Below are positions 18,022 to 26,950 of a stretch of 64,000 bases of DNA, piece after piece; position 1 is the first letter of the stretch; the number at the start of each line of letters is the position of its first letter. The position numbers and the translations under genes were made by a program. Source of the stretch: Flavobacterium pectinovorum (lineage in GTDB: Bacteria; Bacteroidota; Bacteroidia; Flavobacteriales; Flavobacteriaceae); assembly GCF_022802975.1 (NCBI RefSeq), contig NZ_JAFEVZ010000005.1:124001-188000 (forward strand), written 5' to 3'. Below the pieces are notes generated by a model. It saw only the letters and a program-made list of their open reading frames with translations, searched no databases and was not told the origin of the DNA.

Positions 18022-18980
18022 GTAAAAAAACATTATTATATATAGCCCCAGATCACTATAGCTTTTATAAAGTTATACTTGACGGATTCATTAAATTTAG
18101 TGGTTACAATGTTCAATTTATCTATTCAAATAAATCGGAAGATTTTAAATACAAAAATTTTGGACAAAGAATTTATAACTTTTTTTTAAAAAATTTCACA
18201 AACAGAAACATAAAAAGAGACTACAAATCAAAATATTTTGAATCAAAATTAAATGAATATAAAAACTATGATTTATTATATATTAACAGACCTGATATTT
18301 TTACCGAAGAAGAATTAAAAAAAATCACTTCTAAATGTAATAATTCGATTGTATATTATTGGGATAGCTTTGAAAAGATTAAAGGTCAATATGAAACCAT
18401 GAAATATTTCGATAAAACTTACAGTTTCGACAAATTTGATTGCGAAAAATATGGTTTAATCAAAGGTCATAACTTTTTTTACAACACTGATAATTCAAAA
18501 ATACCTGAATATGATATTTTTTTCATTGGAACATATGATAAAAGATATGACGATCTGGTAAAAATTTTAGATTTAATTGGTAAACAAAATCTAAAAGTTC
18601 ATTCTACATTATTTACTTATGATGAAAGTATATCAAAAAAATTACACCATAGAAATATATCTTTCATCCATGAAATAGTACCATTTAATGAAGCATATAT
18701 TTACAATCAAAACACTAAAATAATTTTAGATATTCAACATGATACACAAGTTGGATTATCCTTTAGACCTTATGAAGCAATAGGTTTAAAAAAGAAACTA
18801 ATAACAACAAACCCATATATTAAAGAATATGATTTTTATAATCCAAATAATATCTTTATTTGGGAAAAACATATAACTGAAATACCAAAATCTTTTTTAG
18901 AAACACCATATCAAGATATCGACACAGAGTTATATAACAAATATAAATTAGAAAGTTGGGTTAAAACATTCCTAAATTAA
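18018..18980 (+). CDS. Putative glycosyltransferase, tandem paralog 2
   Basis: A 320-residue protein aligned over most of its length with the preceding gene: FGQRIYNFFLKNF versus TGERIINSLNKI, YYWDSFEKI versus YLYDSIDRY, and a near-identical C-terminal block GLSFRPYEAIGLKKKLITTN. The 60-base lines starting 18121 and 18181 contain only 12 and 11 G+C. A GT-B-like polymer or core glycosyltransferase is the best guess. It overlaps its upstream paralog by four bases and precedes a GT4-type gene by four bases, so the block 17071-21018 is one operon. Confidence 0.65.
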   Translation: MSKKTLLYIAPDHYSFYKVILDGFIKFSGYNVQFIYSNKSEDFKYKNFGQRIYNFFLKNFTNRNIKRDYKSKYFESKLNEYKNYDLLYINRPDIFTEEELKKITSKCNNSIVYYWDSFEKIKGQYETMKYFDKTYSFDKFDCEKYGLIKGHNFFYNTDNSKIPEYDIFFIGTYDKRYDDLVKILDLIGKQNLKVHSTLFTYDESISKKLHHRNISFIHEIVPFNEAYIYNQNTKIILDIQHDTQVGLSFRPYEAIGLKKKLITTNPYIKEYDFYNPNNIFIWEKHITEIPKSFLETPYQDIDTELYNKYKLESWVKTFLN

Positions 18981-18984
18981 ATTT

Positions 18985-20028
18985 ATGGAGAAAAAAATAT
19001 ATTTTATTTGTACAGATAATAAAGAACCTATTGGAGGAGTAAAACAACTATACCGCCAAGTAGATATTTTGAATAAAAATGGTTTTACTGCTTTTATTAT
19101 ACATCGAAAAAAAGGTTTTAGACATAAGTGGTTCAAAAATGAAACCAAAATAATCTACAATAGATCTATCTATAATACCATTGACAAGATTCTCAAAAAA
19201 AAACAAAAGCCCTTTAAACTATTCAAAAACTATTTAAGAACTAAAAATGATGATCCTATTGATGATAATGGGATACTTGTAATACCGGAAATATATGGGC
19301 CATATATAAGTGCCCTAAACAAAAACATCGAAAAAGTTATTTTTAATCAAAATTGTTATTACACTTTTAATAAATGTGATATTATAGAGTCTAAAAAAGA
19401 AGTTATTTATCTTGATGAAAAATTTTTAGCATCAATTGTTGTTTCTGAAGATTCAAAAAAATATTTAGAATATACTTTTCCTAAATCTACAACTCATAGA
19501 GTCCATCTTGGGATAAACACCAATAAATTTAATTATAATAACACTTTAAAAAAGAAACAAATAGCTTTCATGCCAAGGAAATTGGAAGATGATATTATAC
19601 AAATAATAAATATACTCAGAATAAGAGATAATTTGAAAAATTGGAATTTTGTTCCAATTGATAATAAAACAGAAGACGAAGTTGCAACAATCTTGAATGA
19701 AAGTTCAATTTTTTTAAGTTTAAATCATAAAGAAGGTTTCGGATTACCTCCAGCTGAAGCTATGGCTTCTGGATGCATTGTAATAGGATATGCTGGTCAA
19801 GGAGGTAAAGAATATTTTAATCCTAACTTTTCTTTTAAAATTGATGAAGGTAACATTATTGATTTTGTAGATAAAATAGAAGAAATCAGTTTAAAATTAG
19901 AAAAGAATGATCCTGAAATTTTAAAAATTACTCAATCTGCTTCCGATTATATTTCAAATAATTATAACTTAAAAAAAGAAGAAGAAAGCATTGTTTTAAC
20001 TTGGAAAAAAATCTTAAAATCCAATTAA
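18985..20028 (+). CDS. Glycosyltransferase family 4 (group 1)
   Basis: A 347-residue GT-B enzyme. The N-terminal domain carries the donor-side segment EPIGGVKQLYRQ, and the C-terminal domain has NHKEGFGLPPAEAMASGCIV, the E-x7-E motif of retaining GT4 enzymes, followed by GYAGQGGKEYF. It uses a nucleotide sugar in the cytoplasm. Third gene of the A+T-rich operon. Confidence 0.85.
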   Translation: MEKKIYFICTDNKEPIGGVKQLYRQVDILNKNGFTAFIIHRKKGFRHKWFKNETKIIYNRSIYNTIDKILKKKQKPFKLFKNYLRTKNDDPIDDNGILVIPEIYGPYISALNKNIEKVIFNQNCYYTFNKCDIIESKKEVIYLDEKFLASIVVSEDSKKYLEYTFPKSTTHRVHLGINTNKFNYNNTLKKKQIAFMPRKLEDDIIQIINILRIRDNLKNWNFVPIDNKTEDEVATILNESSIFLSLNHKEGFGLPPAEAMASGCIVIGYAGQGGKEYFNPNFSFKIDEGNIIDFVDKIEEISLKLEKNDPEILKITQSASDYISNNYNLKKEEESIVLTWKKILKSN

Positions 20029-20031
20029 CAG

Positions 20032-21018
20032 ATGTATATTTCAGTAGCTTTGTGTACCTATAATGGTGAAAAATTTATCAAAAAACAATTAGACAGCATT
20101 CTAAATCAAACTTTAAAAGTAAATGAAATAGTTATTTGTGATGACAAATCTTCTGATTCTACCTTAGCCATTTTAGAAAAATATAAAGCTGACTATCCAA
20201 ACATTTTTAAAATATTCATCAACGAATCTAATTTAAAAAGCAACAAAAATTTTGAAAAAGCACTAAGCTTAACCAGTGGTGATTATATATTTTTTTCTGA
20301 TCAAGATGATTTGTGGCGATTAGATAAAGTTGATAAAATAATTCGTGTTTTTGAGAAAAACAAAAATATTGAAGGTGTATTTAGTAACGCTAATTTGATC
20401 GATGAAAATGATTTAATTCTTTCAAAACCAATTACATTGTGGGATACCGTAGGTTTTTTTGAACAAAAGCTAACAACTCCTGTCAATTATTTAAAATACC
20501 TAATGATTGAAGGTAATTTTGTCACTGGGGCTACAATATGTATTTCAAAAAACGTTAAAGATTTTTGTTTACCATTTGATACAAATGAAAAAAACTTCTT
20601 TCATGACTATTGGATTGCATTATTATTAGCCGAAAGAAATTCTCTTACATGTATTAATGAAAATTTAATATCCTATAGAATTCATATTAATCAACAAATA
20701 GGTGTTGGTAATATTTCCGAAAGAATTGAAAAACATAACAATAAATCAAAAAACTATAACTTAATACTAGGTTATTTTAATCCAAAAACTTTCAAGGAAT
20801 TTAAATTTATTACAAATTTCATATATGAAAAATACATTTATCATAAAAATAATCCTGATCAATTCTATAGTTTAGATATCAATAAAAGAAAAGAAGAAAA
20901 TCTTTTTAAACTATATAATGAAGCTAAAAAAAATATGATTAGTAATAAACCTATTATCTATTTTATAAAAAACACTAAAAATAAAATAAAAAATTGGATA
21001 CGAATTCACAAAAATTGA
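20032..21018 (+). CDS. Glycosyltransferase family 2 (rhamnosyltransferase-like)
   Basis: A 328-residue GT-A enzyme: SVALCTYNGEKFIKKQLDSI, ICDDKSSDST and FFSDQDDLW (DxD-type) are all visible. This pattern is common in rhamnosyl- or fucosyltransferases of O-antigen and capsule loci. Last gene of the A+T-rich operon, three bases after the previous stop. It is convergent with the ABC exporter, with four bases between stops. Confidence 0.87.
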   Translation: MYISVALCTYNGEKFIKKQLDSILNQTLKVNEIVICDDKSSDSTLAILEKYKADYPNIFKIFINESNLKSNKNFEKALSLTSGDYIFFSDQDDLWRLDKVDKIIRVFEKNKNIEGVFSNANLIDENDLILSKPITLWDTVGFFEQKLTTPVNYLKYLMIEGNFVTGATICISKNVKDFCLPFDTNEKNFFHDYWIALLLAERNSLTCINENLISYRIHINQQIGVGNISERIEKHNNKSKNYNLILGYFNPKTFKEFKFITNFIYEKYIYHKNNPDQFYSLDINKRKEENLFKLYNEAKKNMISNKPIIYFIKNTKNKIKNWIRIHKN

Positions 21019-21022
21019 CTCT

Positions 21023-22855
21023 CTATTTCACTTCCAATGACTGTAAACTCACTAAATTGGCATAATTCCCATTCATATTCAATAGTTCTTCATGAGTTCC
21101 CTGTTCTACAATTCTTCCTTTGCTCATAACTACAATCAAATCGGCATTTTGAATCGTTGATAAACGATGTGCAATAACAATAGAAGTCCTGTTCTCCATC
21201 ATATTTTCTAATCCTACTTGAACTAATTTTTCAGATTCAGTATCTAATGCTGATGTAGCTTCATCCAAAATCATAATTGGAGGATTTTTCATTACAGCTC
21301 TGGCAATAGCCACTCGCTGTCGTTGTCCACCGGACAGCATTCCGCCTCCATCACCTACCGGGCTATTATATTGTTCCGGAAATTCTGAAATAAAATTATG
21401 GGCATTTGCAACTGTTGCAGCACTTATAATGGCATCCATATCCGGATTATCTATACTTAAAGAAATATTGTTTGCTATCGAATCATTAAACAAAATAGAA
21501 TCCTGAGCAACGATTCCCATTTGTTTTCTTAGCGAATTTGAAGTAACATCCTTGATATTAACACCGTCAAAAGTGATACTTCCTTCAGTAACATCATAAA
21601 GTCTGGTCACCAGGTTTGCCAAAGTAGATTTTCCACTACCCGATTCTCCTACCAACGCTACTCTTTTTCCTTTTGGAACTGTTAAATTAAAGTCTCTCAA
21701 AACATATTCGGTATCATACTTAAACGAAACATTAGTAAACTTAATTTCATTTTTAAATTCAGTAATGGTTATAGCATTAAGATTGTCTTTTAGCGGATTG
21801 GTTGCGTCTAAAATAAAAGCAACTCTTTCGTAAGCCGCATTTCCTCCCATCAAGGCCTGATTTGCTTTTGTAATTGCTTTTGCAGGTGTTAATATTTGAT
21901 ATGCTAATCCCATGTATGCAATAAAAGCACTACCGCTCATAGAACCATCAATTAAAACCAAAGATCCTCCATATACCAACAAAATAGAGATTACAAAAAT
22001 TCCTAAAAATTCACTCATAGGGCCTGCCAGACTCATTCGAACTCCTATTTTATTATTCAGATTATTAATAAACTCTGTAGAATTTAAATAGCGACGGGTG
22101 AAAAAATTCTCTGAAGTAAAGTTTTTAATTACTTTTATTCCTCCTAAAGTTTCTTCAATATCTGATAATAAATGTCCTTCAAGAGAAAAAATATCTCCTG
22201 ACTGGCTTTTAATGGATTTACTCATTCTGGAAATTAAAATTCCTGAGAGAGGGAGAAAAAGAAATACGAAAATGGTCAGTTTCCAACTTATAAAAACCAT
22301 TGATATCAAAGTAAATACAATCGTTAATGGCTCACTTACCATCATTAAAATGCTTAAAAAAGCACTTTTTATGGTATTTATATCAGAGGTCATTCTTGAA
22401 ATTAAATCCCCTTTTCTCTCATTGGAAAAAAAAGAAACCGGCAGGCTAATTACTTTTTGATATACATCATTTCTCAAATCTTTCAAAATTCCATTATTCA
22501 AATAGGTCATGTAAACAATTGAAATGAAGTTGAAAAGATTTTTCAGTAAAAAAGTACTCAAAACAAAAACAACCATCCATATCAATGTACTTAATGCCCC
22601 TTTTGTTTCTGTATTATGGGTAATAAAATAATTTAAAGAATCTTCCAAATAACGTTTATCGATACTTTTAAATCCTTCATATACTGGTTTAACATGCACT
22701 TTTTCACCATCAGAAAATAACACCTTCATTAAAGGAAAAAGAGAAAGCATTGAAATGGCTGAAAACAATGCATACAAAACATTAAAAATGATACTGATTA
22801 CTAAATTTTTCTTGTGAGGTATTAGATACTTTAAAAAGCGTTTAAAATTTTTCAT
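21023..22855 (-). CDS. MsbA-type ABC exporter (fused permease and ATPase)
   Basis: A 610-residue half-transporter with about six membrane segments in residues 15-320 and a C-terminal ATPase domain: Walker A GESGSGKST, signature LSGGQRQR, Walker B IMILDEATSALD and the switch AHRLS. The architecture and length agree with lipid-A/lipid-linked glycan flippases such as MsbA and with multidrug exporters. Sitting inside the glycan locus favours export of a lipid-linked saccharide or lipid A core. Base composition returns to normal here, unlike the adjoining block. Confidence 0.88.
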   Translation of the reverse strand: MKNFKRFLKYLIPHKKNLVISIIFNVLYALFSAISMLSLFPLMKVLFSDGEKVHVKPVYEGFKSIDKRYLEDSLNYFITHNTETKGALSTLIWMVVFVLSTFLLKNLFNFISIVYMTYLNNGILKDLRNDVYQKVISLPVSFFSNERKGDLISRMTSDINTIKSAFLSILMMVSEPLTIVFTLISMVFISWKLTIFVFLFLPLSGILISRMSKSIKSQSGDIFSLEGHLLSDIEETLGGIKVIKNFTSENFFTRRYLNSTEFINNLNNKIGVRMSLAGPMSEFLGIFVISILLVYGGSLVLIDGSMSGSAFIAYMGLAYQILTPAKAITKANQALMGGNAAYERVAFILDATNPLKDNLNAITITEFKNEIKFTNVSFKYDTEYVLRDFNLTVPKGKRVALVGESGSGKSTLANLVTRLYDVTEGSITFDGVNIKDVTSNSLRKQMGIVAQDSILFNDSIANNISLSIDNPDMDAIISAATVANAHNFISEFPEQYNSPVGDGGGMLSGGQRQRVAIARAVMKNPPIMILDEATSALDTESEKLVQVGLENMMENRTSIVIAHRLSTIQNADLIVVMSKGRIVEQGTHEELLNMNGNYANLVSLQSLEVK

Positions 22856-23140
22856 TGAATGACTTTAGAATAAAGACTATTTTAATTAATAATTGTTATT
22901 TTTTTTGCAAAGTTAAAACTAAAATAGTTTTAAAACTAACAAACTAAAAATGAGTAAACTTAGAAAATATAAGGATTTTGAATTCTAAATTCTCCTGCAC
23001 AATAATCAAACCAAATCTAATAATTACTTAATTAAAGCCCAAATACAATAACCGCTAAAAAATAAATTTGAAGGTTTTATTTTTAAATTACAAGAATTAC
23101 ATTTACAACTTCAAATTTTTATTCACATTATTAATTTAAA

Positions 23141-23869
23141 ATGCCTACTCATACTTTACTCTGGACCAGCGGATGGGATTCTACTTTTAGACTTTTGCAA
23201 ATAATTTTAGTTGAAAAAGAAGCTGTTCAGCCAATCTATATAATTGATAAAACCAGAAGATCTTTAAACAAAGAACTTGATAGCATCAAAAGAATTCAGG
23301 AAAAAATCAAAGAATTACATCCCGAAGCTTATTTGCGAATACTTCCTGTCTGGTATGTTGATGATGAACTTACCATCGATAAAGAAATAGGAAAAAGTTC
23401 TCAGCACATAAAATCACTAACAAAAATGGGCACTCAACATGACTGGATTGCTCAGTTTTGCAGTAATCATAATTTAAAAAATATCGAAATGTGTTTAGAC
23501 AAAAATGCAAGTATTAGTTCATTTACACATTTTTTAGTAACGAATTATATAGAAACTGATTATCGTAACACTAAAGACAAAGAACTGTACAACTGCATAG
23601 ATGTTATTTTTAAATATTTCAGTTTTCCAATCATCAATTTATCAAAACAGGAAATGAACATCATAGCTAAATCGAATAATTGGGAAGAAATAATGATTTT
23701 AACCTGGTTTTGCCATAAACCTAAAAGAAATAAACCTTGCGGAAAATGCGTTCCATGTATTGCTGTTATACAAAAGCAAATGGGCTTTAGGATTCCGGTT
23801 GTTAACAGAATGAAAGGATATTTTAAAATTTATTTTTCAAGAAAAAAATCAAATAGGAAGCTGAATTAA
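23141..23869 (+). CDS. QueC-like PP-loop (adenine nucleotide alpha hydrolase) enzyme
   Basis: A 242-residue protein starting PTHTLLWTSGWDSTFRLL, a PP-loop in which SGWDS is one residue shorter than the classical SGGxDS. The C-terminus has C-x8-C-x2-C-x2-C (CHKPKRNKPCGKCVPC), the exact zinc-site spacing of QueC, 7-cyano-7-deazaguanine synthase. QueC-fold enzymes activate a carboxylate with ATP and add nitrogen. No queD, queE or folE lies nearby, and the gene is inside a glycan locus, so a queuosine role is doubtful. It overlaps the convergent ATP-grasp gene by 21 bases. The function is unknown; the fold call is good. Confidence 0.75.
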   Translation: MPTHTLLWTSGWDSTFRLLQIILVEKEAVQPIYIIDKTRRSLNKELDSIKRIQEKIKELHPEAYLRILPVWYVDDELTIDKEIGKSSQHIKSLTKMGTQHDWIAQFCSNHNLKNIEMCLDKNASISSFTHFLVTNYIETDYRNTKDKELYNCIDVIFKYFSFPIINLSKQEMNIIAKSNNWEEIMILTWFCHKPKRNKPCGKCVPCIAVIQKQMGFRIPVVNRMKGYFKIYFSRKKSNRKLN

Positions 23870-24739
23870 ATTTCCCATTTCGAGGTTTAAATAATCTACA
23901 GGAAACCTATTATGACCTCCTGTTGGGAAAAAAGTAAGTTCTCCAAATAGAATTTTATTATCAACAGAATACAAATCTACCCGAAGAAAAATAAACTGAT
24001 CAGATAACGCACTGGCAACTTTTAGCATTTCGTCAAAATTTGCCGGCTTCTCTATTTCTGATTTCAGCCAATTTTTATCATTTTCATTAGAAATAATTTT
24101 TCTCCAGTTTAAATCGTAGAAACATTTTTTTTCTTTTCCGTTTTCAGTCTTTTTTACCAGAACATATTTTGGCTGACCATGAAAGCAATAAAATTTATAA
24201 TCTATCAAACCATCCTCATTATTTGAAATAAACTTTTCAATTAAAAGTCTTGGTTTAACATTTTTATAAATTGTTTCTCTGTATTTATCATAATAATTGC
24301 TTTTTAAAAATGACCTTAATTTATTCTTTTCAGCAACATTATTAATTAAAGAAGCGTTTTTTACAATTAAATTATATCCTGAACCATGTGTTCCTCTTAT
24401 AGCATATTGCTGGGGTAAGTTTTCAAAATCAATTTCTTCAACCGTATTATAAACTCCAATTATTTCATTTAAATATTCTTTCCCTACTTTTGCTTCAACA
24501 AAAGAACGTACATCAAATTTATCAACATATTGACCGTATTCTTCTTTATAATGATACAGCTTCAACCATTGAATCTTCTCCATAAACTCCTGGGGATTAT
24601 CTAAATTCAGTACCCTTTTGTTTTTACAAAAATATTTTGCTTTGGTTACTTTCGCATCATTATTGGAATATTTACTTAATAAAATAGCTTTTGTTTGATT
24701 ATACTTTCTAAGTATAAAATTGTTTAATTTAGATTCCAA
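23849..24739 (-). CDS. TupA-like ATP-grasp protein
   Basis: A 296-residue protein with FMEKIQWLKLYH near residue 52, KFDVRSFVEAKVG, YAIRGTHGSGYN (nucleotide-loop-like), RLLIEKFI, DYKFYCFHGQPK and RVDLYSVDNKILFGELTF with the metal-binding acidic residues at the C-terminus. This is the signature order of the TupA-like ATP-grasp family, named after a teichuronopeptide gene and common in polysaccharide loci. Such enzymes form amide bonds from acyl phosphates. It follows the GT4 gene by two bases on the same strand, so they form an operon. The acceptor is unknown. Confidence 0.82.
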   Translation of the reverse strand: MESKLNNFILRKYNQTKAILLSKYSNNDAKVTKAKYFCKNKRVLNLDNPQEFMEKIQWLKLYHYKEEYGQYVDKFDVRSFVEAKVGKEYLNEIIGVYNTVEEIDFENLPQQYAIRGTHGSGYNLIVKNASLINNVAEKNKLRSFLKSNYYDKYRETIYKNVKPRLLIEKFISNNEDGLIDYKFYCFHGQPKYVLVKKTENGKEKKCFYDLNWRKIISNENDKNWLKSEIEKPANFDEMLKVASALSDQFIFLRVDLYSVDNKILFGELTFFPTGGHNRFPVDYLNLEMGNLIQLPI

Positions 24740-24741
24740 TT

Positions 24742-25854
24742 TTAATTATTATTTTTCTGTAAAACTCCTTTCAGTTCGTTAATCATTTTTTTTGAGACAA
24801 CTTCTTTTGTACAATTTTCCATTAGAAATTTTCGTCCATTTTCAATGCAATTCTCTTGCAATTCTGTATCGTTTAACATCTTTTCAACTTTATCAGCAAA
24901 TGACAACGCATTACCAACCTCAGCCAGCAAACCTGTTTGATTGTCTGTAACGACTTCCGGAACTCCTCCTGCGTTTCCGGCAACAACTGGTACTTTACAG
25001 GCATACGATTCGAGAATAACGCCACCTAAAGGTTCGCAATTTGAAGTAAATAACAGCAAATCAAACTCAGGTAAAATTTCAGGAATATCTTTTCTAAAAC
25101 CTGCTATAATAATTTCGTTTTCTAAACCTAAATCCGAAATTTGTTTTCTTACCTGCATTTCTAAAGGGCCTTTACCAATTAAAATATATTTGGCCTTAAC
25201 TCCTCTTTTTACCAATTCGGCAACAGTATTTACCCAGGTAACATGATCCTTAAAGTCTACAAAGGCAGCTATATTACCAATAATCTTATAATCTGACGGG
25301 ATGTTGTATTGCTTGTGTAAAATACCTGTTTTTTGTGTTTTTGTAAATTTATGTATATCCGTTACACATCCTACGACACACAATTTACTGTGATCCCTGA
25401 TAACTGGTTTTAAAATATCAACAACAGGGTAAGAAACACATATAATTTTTTTTATTCCATTATAATCATATTTCCATTTTCTAAAAAAGTTTGTATCAAC
25501 TCTTTTTATCAATGTCCTGCATAAAACCAAAGGCTGGGTAAGTCCAAACAACAGCTTAGACAGTACCATAAGTGTATGAGAATGACTATTGTGTATAAAT
25601 ACCAAATCTGCATTTAGTTCCTTGGTAATTTTCGAAAACTTTTTAGCATATTTTAAATCATATTCTGACTTATTATTTAATGCAATAACATTCATTCCTT
25701 TTTGAGTTGCTACTTTAAAAGTTTCTGAGTCGTCCGGGCAAATAATCCATTGCTCTTCGACATATCCATACTCTTTAAATGCCTCATATAAATAAATGAT
25801 TTTTTGTTCGTGCCCTCTCCAGCCCCTTGAAACAGTAACCTGTATTAACTTCAT
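24742..25854 (-). CDS. Glycosyltransferase family 4 (group 1)
   Basis: A 370-residue GT-B enzyme: N-terminal VTVSRGWRGHEQKIIYL, linker region with GNIAAFVDFKDH, nucleotide-site ILIGKGP, and C-terminal SNCEPLGGVILESYACKVP with the E-x7-E-like motif and AGNAGGVPEVV. It transfers a sugar during core or O-chain assembly. First gene of the pair with the ATP-grasp gene; the start ATG at 25854 precedes the conserved first strand directly. Confidence 0.88.
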   Translation of the reverse strand: MKLIQVTVSRGWRGHEQKIIYLYEAFKEYGYVEEQWIICPDDSETFKVATQKGMNVIALNNKSEYDLKYAKKFSKITKELNADLVFIHNSHSHTLMVLSKLLFGLTQPLVLCRTLIKRVDTNFFRKWKYDYNGIKKIICVSYPVVDILKPVIRDHSKLCVVGCVTDIHKFTKTQKTGILHKQYNIPSDYKIIGNIAAFVDFKDHVTWVNTVAELVKRGVKAKYILIGKGPLEMQVRKQISDLGLENEIIIAGFRKDIPEILPEFDLLLFTSNCEPLGGVILESYACKVPVVAGNAGGVPEVVTDNQTGLLAEVGNALSFADKVEKMLNDTELQENCIENGRKFLMENCTKEVVSKKMINELKGVLQKNNN

Positions 25855-26289
25855 TTCTATTTTTAAACTAAAATCATTAACTTATACTTATCTCATAATT
25901 TTATTTTATGATACAAGTTTTTGTTTATTCAAAAATTATTGCATTTATGTGTACAAAAAAATCTTACTTTACCTACAGTAGTATTTTAACAGTCTTTAAG
26001 CAAGAAAATAAGCACTTTTGAATGCAAATATAGAATAATAGAACAATAAAACTAATAAGTACACAATTAATTAAACAAGTGTGAAAAAAAAATTAAAATC
26101 AAAACACAAACAACTACAAATCAAAACATTAACATTTTAAATTATAATTCACACAAGGGTATTTTTTACATTTTAAATCTTCAAATTATCTTTATAAAAC
26201 AACTTCAATAAAAAACCATCTGGAATTTATTTTTTTTTATTCGTTTCTTTGCATGGCTAATTATTAGTGTTCAATTCTAAAAATAAAAA
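25855..26289. other. A+T-rich divergent spacer at the right end of the glycan locus, 435 bases
   Basis: No gene, RNA or repeat recognised. It separates the GT4 gene (leftward) from tsaC (rightward). A TTTCTTTG at about 26245 resembles a weak -7 box for tsaC. Confidence 0.45.
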
Positions 26290-26859
26290 ATGGAAAATCT
26301 TAATGAAGAAATACACAAAGCTTTCGAAATAATAAAAGAAGGCGGTATCATTCTTTATCCTACAGATACGGTTTGGGGAATTGGCTGTGATGCTACAAAC
26401 CCGGAAGCAGTTGCTAAAATATACAAACTGAAACAACGTGCCGAAACACAAAGCATGATTGTATTGATGAATGGCGAAAAAATGATGTACAATGTTTTCA
26501 AAAACATTCCTGAAGTAGCCTGGCAAATTCTTGATTTATCCGAAAAACCAACAACTTTAATTTTAGATGAACCTCGAAATGTTGCAAAAAATATTATTGC
26601 TGCAGATAATTCGTTAGCAATACGACTGGTAAAAGAACCTTTTTGTTTTAAATTATTAGAAAGAATGAAAAAACCATTAGTTTCTACCTCTGCTAATATT
26701 TCAGGACAACCAACACCACTTGCTTTCAAAGATATTAATCCTGAAATTGTAAAAGGAGTTGATTATGTAGTAAACTTATATCACGATAAAATTGCCGGAA
26801 AACCCTCTACCATTATAAAACTGACAAACGACTCACAGGTAAAAGTAATACGCAAATAG
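26290..26859 (+). CDS. tsaC: L-threonylcarbamoyladenylate synthase (TsaC/Sua5/YrdC)
   Basis: A 189-residue single-domain YrdC protein: GGIILYPTDTVWGIGCDATN near residue 18, KLKQR near 46, and STSANISGQPTP near residue 139. It makes threonylcarbamoyl-AMP for the universal t6A37 tRNA modification. The length fits TsaC-type rather than the longer Sua5. It is followed by an octamer-phased repeat region shared with the convergent cysteine desulfurase gene. Confidence 0.93.
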   Translation: MENLNEEIHKAFEIIKEGGIILYPTDTVWGIGCDATNPEAVAKIYKLKQRAETQSMIVLMNGEKMMYNVFKNIPEVAWQILDLSEKPTTLILDEPRNVAKNIIAADNSLAIRLVKEPFCFKLLERMKKPLVSTSANISGQPTPLAFKDINPEIVKGVDYVVNLYHDKIAGKPSTIIKLTNDSQVKVIRK

Positions 26860-26868
26860 TTTTTTTTT

Positions 26869-26950
26869 GTTTCAGGTTTCAAGTTTTCAGGTTAAACCCT
26901 TAAACAAAAACTTAGGACCTCACCAACTTAGTATCTTAGCAACTTTTAAA
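26869..26950. repeat. Octamer-phased repeat array (TTTCAGGT and CTTAG types)
   Basis: Between tsaC and the convergent cysteine desulfurase gene. GTTTCAGG, TTTCAAGT and TTTCAGGT (26869-26892) are followed in the same 8-base register by CTTAGGAC, CTCACCAA, CTTAGTAT, CTTAGCAA and CTTTTAAA (26911-26950). The last unit contains the stop codon of the convergent gene. Confidence 0.75.

Noticed and set aside
17071..21018. Defence island or prophage
   Set aside because: All genes look like glycosyltransferases; no integrase, nuclease, capsid or toxin was found despite the low G+C.
23141..23869. WbpG-type N-acetyl sugar amidotransferase
   Set aside because: The N-terminal CxxC-rich start of that family is absent, and the C-terminal zinc spacing fits QueC instead.
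25796..25981. Small plus-strand frame at the start of the leftward GT4 gene
   Set aside because: It overlaps the start of a well-supported gene and has no protein-like features.
26911..26950. CRISPR array
   Set aside because: Units are only 8 bases long with no 20-50 base spacers and no cas genes nearby.
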